From Psoroptes ovis (taxonomy: Eukaryota > Arthropoda > Arachnida > Sarcoptiformes > Psoroptidae), in NCBI GenBank assembly GCA_002943765.1, contig PQWQ01000008.1:930001-994000 (forward strand): DNA of 64,000 nucleotides, given 5' to 3'. The position numbers were made by a program, and so were the translations under genes. Positions 56,576 through 64,000 of the stretch are shown here, piece after piece. Below the pieces are notes generated by a model. It had not been told where the DNA came from. It searched no databases and was given only the letters and a program-made list of their open reading frames with translations. Each line of letters starts with the position of its first letter. Positions within the stretch are counted from its first letter, which is position 1.

Positions 56576-59500
56576 ATGAAATTAATTAATCTGACTAATT
56601 ATAATAATTATGATTACATGGACATTATCAACAATGGTACTACCGATGGTAGTGGTGGTGGCCATCATCTGCACCCAAATACCCGAGAAAATTTAATCAA
56701 TTCACTGATGAAATCATTGATCGAATCAACGACTACGGCCACGATGGTCATGAATCATTACACCGATGGCAATGATTTCGGTTCTAGTGGCCAAAATCAT
56801 GGTGATCACCGGCCACTCGGTGGTTATGATGATCATCATCAATTACCTAGGGTCAATGGTGATTTAAATAATGATCTAAATGATTTAATGAATCATTCAG
56901 CTGCAGCTATAATCAATGTGACTACCCCGACCTCAAATAATGATGATGATTATATAAATTCATTAAATAATGATAATGAATTATTAATTTATGTTATATT
57001 AGTATCAATAATATTGACCATTATAACATTATCAACAATAATTGGTAATGTATTTGTAATTGCTGCAATAATATTGGAACGAAACTTGCGTACAACGGCC
57101 AATTATCTTGTACTATCATTAGCCGTAGCCGATTTAATGGTCGCTTGTTTTGTAATGCCATTAGGTGCATTCACTGAAATTAATCAACAATGGTTACTTG
57201 GTACTTTATTATGTGATATATGGACATCGTCCGATGTTTTATGTTGTACAGCATCCATACTGCATTTGTTAGCCATTGCGTTGGTGAGTATCTTTGAGCG
57301 AATTTGACGTCTGTAAAACCCGTTTAATTCATTATTTAACCCTTTTATTGGTGAAATTTCAATGACAATCATAGGACCGGTATTGGGCTGTAACATATGT
57401 TGATTACATCCACAAGCGTACACCAAAACGTATTTGTTTAATGATATTTACCGTATGGATAGTGGCCGCAATCGTATCCATACCACCGATTCTTGGTTGG
57501 AAAGATCCACTCTATAATTTTCGTATTGAACATGAAAAACGTTGCTTAATATCACAAGATATAGTTTATCAAGTATTTGCTACAATATCTACATTTTATG
57601 GTCCATTAATATTCATTCTGTTATTATATTGGAAAATATTTCAGGTAAAACTTAATTAATTGGGTTAATTAATTCATTTTTAATTAATATTGATCAATGC
57701 TTCGCATGCTGGGGTCAGGTGGCCAGAAAACGTATACGCCACAAACCAGGCAAAACAATTGTACCGGCTTCGTCGAATCTAAATCCAAAAATGATGATCA
57801 ACAGCAATAATAATAATGGTAAATACTTAATCAATTGATTAATTATAATTTAAGTCGTTTCATTCATTGATAACACGTGTTATTACGCTATTTCCTCAAT
57901 TACCCTGAAAATCCCCGGCACGTGTCTACAGATTTTGAAAAATCCGATGATATCGACAGTAGTAATACTAACAATAATCCAGAAGATACTGATAATAGCC
58001 GTATGATTAATGTTACAACGACCACGACCACCGCCACTTCACCAACAACAATCACCACAATTGAATCAGCTGATGTTGAAACGAAATCATCGAAATCATT
58101 CAAAAATAAATTATATTCATCAATTTATCGAAAATTTAAGGTACCAGCCTCATCAACATCATCATCGGCGACATCAGGAACAACATCGGTGTCAACAATA
58201 ACACCGGCGACCATGACATCGGTGACATTACCAACATCGACATCAGTGTCGGTCGCACAAACGACCTCAAGGCAAGCACCGAGTAAATCACCGAGGAATA
58301 ACGACGATGGCCAGTGTCAACCGAAGATGGTCAATGATAATCAATTAAACGACCATATCCAACGTAAATTATCATCGAAAACCTCACCACCATCATCAAC
58401 ATCATCAACATTAGAATCAAAATCATCGAAATCATCATCGACATCATCAATGAATGATAATACAATGATATTGAATCATTCGATTAATTATCATTACGAT
58501 GATAACAATGTTGATAATGATAATAAAGTGCCATTGATGAACAACGATAACAAATCATCATTACCGATGATTAATCATGATAATGAAAGAATAAATTCAT
58601 TATCAATGAACATCGATATCTGTGATAGTCACAATGGTAATGGTAACAATGGTCACAATAATGATAACGAGAATAATGAACACGAACAACACCAAGACCA
58701 ACGCCGACAACACGAACATCAATCGAATCGGGTACAATCAATTGAATTAATTATGAAACAAATGATCATCAACGGTGGAAACGGTGATGGCAGCGAAAAT
58801 GTTCGTAATCAAAACGGTGATAATGATGATGATGGCAATAAGAATGGTAATGACGGTGATAATTGTACGGCCAAGACAACAGCCTCGGCGATGAAATCTT
58901 CCATAATGACTACAACGAATACGGTGATAATTAACAATGGTAATAAAGATGATAATAGACAATTATCATCACCAACACCACCACCACCGTCATCGTTGCC
59001 ACCACCGACATCATCATTATCATCATTAACAATGAATAATAATCACCATAATAATCATCATCAACAACGTCCACAGCAACAACAACAACATCAATTATTA
59101 TTAAGAAATAAAATAATAAACAAAGAATCGATTGAATCGAAACGTGAACGTAAAGCGGCAAAAATTCTTGCCATTATTACTGGTAAGTAATTATAATAAG
59201 AATTCAGTCTGAATTTCCAAAATTAATTAATTGAATTGAATTTGATTAAATTTAATCAAAAAGAAGAAAATGAGATAAAATAAGATAAAATTGAACGAAA
59301 TAATCTAAAATAGTTTTTTCACTTTGCGCTCGTTAGGCGCCCTTTGAGCACCACTGCCCTATGCATTTTTTATGAATAAGAATGGTGCTGTCGAGTGGTG
59401 AGAGTGTAATTTTATTTGATTCTTAGAATTGTGATGAATTGTAACAATTGATTGTGAACAAAAAGAGAATTCCTTTGGATGATAGAAAATGTGTTCAAGA

Positions 59501-60457
59501 ATTTGAAATTTTCAAAGAATTTTTTCCAAGGAATTTTTCAAAGAATTTCGATGAATTTGTGTTGGAATTTTTTTTTTTAAAGAATTTGTCAAATTGACAA
59601 TTTCATTCGTTTAGATTCGTTTGATTTCCCGCATATTTTTAGCGAGAAAAACGTGAGTAAATGTCTTTTCAGAAACTTTACGTGATTTCCAAAGAATAAT
59701 GATTTCCAGTATCTCTAAACCGTTTACCGAACGTAAGTACCTGAATTGGCTGACACGTCGTGAGATGTTACGTCATGATTCTTAGAAATTCCAGCCTTTG
59801 AACCCTTAACGCTGGATAGACTGTAAGCACCTTGCGCTTCAGAACTTTCCCCAGGGCCCTACAGGCAGTGGCGCCAGCACAAACGCTGTATATTTCATGT
59901 GAACGCAAACGGTTAACCCTTTGAATTAATTTAATTTTTTGGAATTTTTCTAATTTACAACATCATCACAATCGCAGGTATATTCGTTATTTGTTGGTTA
60001 CCATTTTTTGTAATGGCCCTAATAATGCCTCTATGTAAAGATTGTCAACCAAATAAACATATATTCAGTATATTTCTGTGGCTTGGTTATTGTAATTCAT
60101 TACTAAATCCAATTATTTACACTATTTTCAGGTAAGTTGATTGCTTAATTGAATTTATGAATGAAACCAGGGTCTTTTTCTCCTTGTTAGCAGGGGCGCA
60201 CCCAGGGATATCTTTGGGTTGCCACCCTCAATAACCATCCTGCTCCCTAAGATTCTCGAAACCAAACTTATAATAATTGTTCAATTTTTCTCGTCGTAAA
60301 ACCCATCACCCACCCCTAACAACCCCTATCCACCGCTACCACCACTCTCAACCTTTCACAACTCTTCAACCACCCAATCAATCGATTTAGTCCTGATTTT
60401 CGTAATGGATTTCGACGAATATTATGTGGGAAAAAACGTCCTCAGCCACTACAGTAG
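56576..60457 (+). CDS. 5-HT1-type serotonin receptor (class A GPCR)
   Basis: Six exons, 56576-57283, 57375-57644, 57719-57818, 57932-59182, 59978-60131 and 60391-60457, join in frame to 849 residues. The protein is a plasma-membrane amine receptor; 5-HT1 types usually couple to Gi/o and lower cAMP. An Asn/His/Gly-rich extracellular N terminus of about 135 residues with NxT/S sites leads into TM1 (GN). TM2 has Asp186. TM3 carries the amine-binding Asp220. DRYWAVTYVDY starts exon 2 at 237, followed by ILGWKDPLYNF and CLISQD in extracellular loop 2. TM6 has CWLPFF (about 782-787) and TM7 NPIIY (820-824). The C-terminal tail is short (CGKKRPQPLQ). TM blocks match Drosophila 5-HT1A/1B closely. The third intracellular loop is about 435 residues of Ser/Asn/Thr-rich sequence, mostly in exon 4. 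Assignment to 5-HT1 rests on the long loop 3, the short tail and these motifs. Confidence 0.93.
59183..59977. other. Intron 5 of the serotonin receptor gene, with repeat insertions
   Basis: At 795 bp this is far longer than introns 1-3 of the gene. It contains ctttgcgctcgttaggcgcc near 59322-59341 and AAAGAATTTTTCCAAGG words. No additional exon fits the phase. Confidence 0.5.
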
Positions 60458-60712
60458 GCAGTGGGAGCAATCAATATGAAAGTAATTAATTTGAAAATAA
60501 TTAATTAATGATTTGTTTGTTGCAAATTTGCCAACAATGACAATAACAACATAATTAACAACGAAAAACATTTACGCAATTGTAATGATTCAACGATAAT
60601 TTCATTTTTGGAAATTTTCCCAGATTCTGAAGATATTTACAATGTAATATTATGCATGAATTAAATGAATTGAGAAATATTCAGTATTCGAAATATTCAG
60701 TTGAATGCAATA

Positions 60713-60793
60713 TTTGGGCTGTCCAAAAAGTTCTTGATCAAATCAACGATGAAGTTAATCGGAAAATACGCAAAAACTTTTCGGACAACTAAA
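60713..60793. mobile_element. Type-B mariner-like element 3' of the serotonin receptor
   Basis: 81 bp beginning after a TA. Ends tgggctgtccaaaaagttct and aaaacttttcggacaac. Confidence 0.72.
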
Positions 60794-61130
60794 TAATCAA
60801 TAAATAAATGATCGATTATTATCATTAATTTATCGTTTATTACACACTGAAAATGTTGTTGAATCGTTTCGAATCGGAATAATGATGCATCAAAAAAAAA
60901 AAAAAAAAAACAATAATGATTCAAGAATTCGGTCAGCTTAGAAGAAGCATCAAAGACTGGTCGAAATTTTTGAAATTGTAAAAACAAGAATCATTGAAAA
61001 TATTAGCACTAAACGTCGCCAGAATATTCTTCTAGGGCTGAAGATAGAATCATCGATGAAATATTACGGCAATTATTGAGATTAATCGCTCATAAATCGT
61101 TTGAATATTCATCAAATCGTAAATCGCTTT

Positions 61131-61409
61131 GAAATCTTTAAGAATCGTCCAAAGAATCGTCGAAATTCTGGGCCGAAAAACTGTGGACAATTTGTTGATA
61201 TGGAGAATCGACATTCCCCATTTCTTAATCCATATCATTTCATCAACCAACAACGACAACAACAATGGCTACAACAGCAACGACATCAAATGATGTTTTA
61301 CAAAATGAATGATGACGACCAATTGACCATTTCAAAAAATGATGAGAATAATAATATAATAAAATTTATGTCATATAATAATAAACATTTGACGAATAAA
61401 AAAAAATGA
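61131..61409 (+). other. Possible orphan exon, Gln/Asn-rich
   Basis: After an AG at 61129-61130 preceded by ctttgaaatcttta, an open frame runs to a stop at 61407-61409 and reads NRPKNRRNSG..., then a Gln-rich stretch and an Asn/Asp-rich end. Its composition resembles host proteins here, with a first ATG at 61200. No upstream donor exon or homologue is recognised, so this may be chance. Confidence 0.2.
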
Positions 61410-61524
61410 TAATAAAAAATGAATTATAATAAATATAAATATCATTATAAATATCAAATATAAATAAATTACATTACATAAATAAATAAATAAATAATGT
61501 TAAGCATAAATAATACTTGACATA

Positions 61525-61608
61525 GGGTCGTCCGTAAAGTTTGTTCGGGAAATTGATCACAATAGAATTGATTGCATAGGGAATCCGACCAAACTTTTCG
61601 GACAGCCT
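61525..61608. mobile_element. Type-B mariner-like element
   Basis: Ends gggtcgtccgtaaagtttgt and caaacttttcggacagcc. Confidence 0.62.
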
Positions 61609-61912
61609 AAATGGCAAAATGTTTTATGACCATTTTTTTTTTTTTTTTTTTTTTTGATTATTGCTGCTTTTATTATTCGTGTTCCAAGTACACAACTGTG
61701 TGGCTGATTGATGATAAAAACAATGAAAAAGAGAGAGAGAGAGAGAGAGACTTATGATTTACATGGTTTTAAATAGTGTATGGTATATGAGTCTTATCTT
61801 TTATTCACAAATAAAGCATGAATACACAATACTTGAATTGAGATAAATAAACAAAACAAACAAACAACAATACATTTTTAATGGGGGAGAAAATAAAGAG
61901 AATTTCATCTGC

Positions 61913-62013
61913 GGGTTGTCCATAAAGTTTTGACGGATTTTCAATTCACAATTCGCTGTCAATACTTAATGCTATTTCTACGATAATTTAACCGGACAAA
62001 ACTTTGGACGACC
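61913..62013. mobile_element. Longer type-B element
   Basis: About 101 bp. Ends gggttgtccataaagttttg and aaaactttggacgacc. Confidence 0.55.
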
Positions 62014-62380
62014 CCGAAAAATTACATTTGATACACTTGTTTTTCTCGATACCCTTTTATTTGTATGTTTTGGCCAACATTTTTATTGCCAAAAATCATT
62101 CAAGAAACGAAGGGAAAAAATCATAAAACTCATAAAAATCATTGAAAATATAATAATAATAATAATAATAACAATTTGTATCAAATGAAATGAATTGAAA
62201 TGAAATGGAATTGGAATTGGAAAATGAAAATGAATTGAGATGAAAATGAATCTCAATAATTTCCTCTACTTTACTTTTTTCATATGAAAAGTTTTTACGA
62301 ATACAACAAGATTCTCAAGAGAATTTATCGCAAATTCATTTATGGATTATTTCGATTTTTTTTTCATTGTGTATGAATTA

Positions 62381-62461
62381 TTAGACTGTCCGAAAAGTTC
62401 ATCCCGTACAAATCGATAGCGTTGCTAATGAAAATCAGCCAGAACTTTTCGGACAATCTAA
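62381..62461. mobile_element. Type-B mariner-like element, reverse consensus copy
   Basis: 81 bp flanked by TA. Ends ttagactgtccgaaaagttc and gaacttttcggacaatctaa. The interior matches 31602. Confidence 0.82.
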
Positions 62462-63735
62462 TATATAATATTTATCGTTTCATTTCGTTTCTTGTAATTA
62501 TTATTTAGTGTTTGTTGGTATTTGTTTTCAATGACTACCAAAGTAAGTGGTCGTAAGTGGAATTCATGTCCGATTCTTTACGATAGTTTGAATTCTTAGA
62601 ACTCTTCGCCAATACGTCACGACTTTTCGGACAGCCAAAATAGAATAAGAAACAAAAATTCACTTTGAATGATAATAAAAAATTGCTACAAAAATTCGAT
62701 TCAAAGATTGCTACAAATAATGAAAATTGAATGGTGAAACAAATTATCTTATGTTGGGCAAATACATTTTCAACACCAAAAAAAATTATTTTGAAATTTA
62801 TTATTTGTGAATAAAGACAAATGAATCAAAGAGAATATATTCTGTAAATTTGTGAATTATTTCTTAGGATTTTCTCTGGCTGGATTCTCTCGTTGGATTC
62901 TCTGGTTGAATTAGGTAAAGCTGTTTTAAATAAATTTCAATTTGATTCCAGGATTTTTAGGGTGAGATAATTTGTTTCATACTTCTTTGATCTTCACTCA
63001 ATTATCTTTGATGCTCCAACAATCGACCAATTTTGCAAAATCATTTTTCAGCTAATTCTTTCTGGTGTGTGTGTAAGGATTCTTCCCGAAAATTATTTCC
63101 GTGTGAAATTCTCTATTTGTCTCCTGAACACTTTCTTGGCGTGAATCGATTTGCAGAAGAAAGAAAGTGAAATTTCATTTTATTTATGATTTCAATTGAA
63201 AATGATTTAAAATCGGGGAATCAAAAAATCATAATCATTTATTTGTTCAAATAATAATAAATAATGATGTCATTTTTGACAATAAATATAATTAGACCAA
63301 TAAATATTGAATTGCTTAATGAATGAATCGTTTGAAATTATTGTCATAATGAAATAAATGAAACAACAACAACAACAACAACGAGAATCAATGAAGCGAA
63401 AGCAAAGAATTTTGAGAGGGCTTTGGATCGGCGAAAGGGGGTTTCTGGTGTCAAGTTATTTTTAAGAGGTATGGGCCTTGTGTCAACTCACACAGAGACA
63501 CAAAGAGGGGGTAAAGAGTTGAATGGATGAAATTTTCATTAATTTTTTTTTGACATTTTTTTTTCAAAAAGAAAAATTAACCCTTTGAATACATACAAAA
63601 CAGTGAACAGCAGCAGCGGCAGCAAACAGTAAACATCATCATCATCAAACTAATCAAGAGTCAAAAGTGTTTGTTAGCGTATGTATGTGTGTGTGTCTAA
63701 GTAAATATAAACACTCATATGTTTATGTTTGTATG
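62462..63735. other. Gene-free A/T-rich DNA
   Basis: A right half-copy of the type-B end (cttttcggacagcc) at 62622-62635 and a CAA microsatellite near 63365-63382. No gene seen. Confidence 0.5.
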
Positions 63736-63816
63736 TTAGGTTGTCCCATAAGTTCTTGCTGTTTTTCAAATGAAAAAAAAATTTAAAAAACGGCAACAAC
63801 TTATGGGACAACCCAA
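63736..63816. mobile_element. Type-A hairpin mariner-like element
   Basis: 81 bp. Ends ttaggttgtcccataagttc and aacttatgggacaacccaa; the right side is followed by TA. Confidence 0.9.
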
Positions 63817-63992
63817 TATTTTTAACTCGAAATTGAAATTGAAATTTTTTAAACAAATGAAAATTTTCAAAAAAAAAAAAAAACAAATTAACCCTTTGAA
63901 TAAATGGTTGTTTTCGATAATTGGAACACTTTTGTAAAACTAACAGTTTTATTGTCAAAAAAAAAAAAAAAAACAATTGAATATATGTATTC

Positions 63993-64000
63993 AGGTTGTC
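63993..64000. repeat. Start of another inverted-repeat element, cut by window end
   Basis: aggttgtc at the last bases matches the terminus shared by the type-A and type-B elements. Confidence 0.4.

Noticed and set aside
20613..63816. CRISPR array or intrinsic terminators, suggested by regular palindromes
   Set aside because: Spacing is irregular (hundreds of bases to kilobases), spacers are not uniform, and spliced eukaryotic genes surround them. TA-flanked transposon ends explain them better.
1..64000. tRNA, rRNA and snRNA genes
   Set aside because: I looked for GGTTCGAATCC-type T-arms, conserved rRNA blocks and U-RNA cores by eye and saw none; a covariance-model scan would be decisive.

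Overview
The window looks like nuclear DNA of a small arthropod, most likely an acariform (astigmatid) mite. The reasons are very high AT content, mostly short introns (about 50-110 bp) with clean GT/AG borders, proteins loaded with Asn, Asp, Ser and poly-Gln runs, and an arthropod-type 5-HT1 receptor gene. The species is inferred from style only; no barcode gene is present.

Layout. Bases 1-20,030 are gene-rich: a partial NOC4 (minus), prefoldin subunit 3 (plus), DBF4 (minus), a C1-RhoGAP gene whose first exons lie inside repeat-swollen introns (minus, reaching 8,977), an unrecognised low-complexity protein with 12-residue repeats (minus), a SPOUT1-type rRNA methyltransferase (plus) and an unrecognised four-helix membrane protein (plus). 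Two pairs are head to head with short shared promoters: NOC4/PFDN3 and the low-complexity gene/SPOUT1. A lone BEL/Pao-type Gag-protease reading frame lies at 23,691-25,409. From there to 45.4 kb I see no gene. A 4.5-kb non-LTR retrotransposon with a perfect 15-bp target duplication lies at 45,720-50,247. A six-exon serotonin receptor gene occupies 56,576-60,457. The rest is repeat-rich intergenic DNA.

The most striking non-genic structure is a field of about 33 short (about 75-100 bp) inverted-repeat elements with mariner-like ends. They form two families, one of nearly perfect hairpins, at roughly one per kilobase in the 26-45 kb desert and absent from exons and short introns. There are also two 147-bp elements with piggyBac-like TTAA borders, several elements with hAT-like CAGTG ends, a dispersed hairpin-bearing repeat in opposite orientations, and many tandem arrays.

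Gene roles are cellular housekeeping (ribosome biogenesis, tubulin/actin chaperoning, replication-origin firing, rRNA methylation) plus signalling (Rho GTPase control, serotonin). Nothing suggests an operon. Multi-exon models were assembled by hand from splice signals and frame continuity; every complete model closes in frame.
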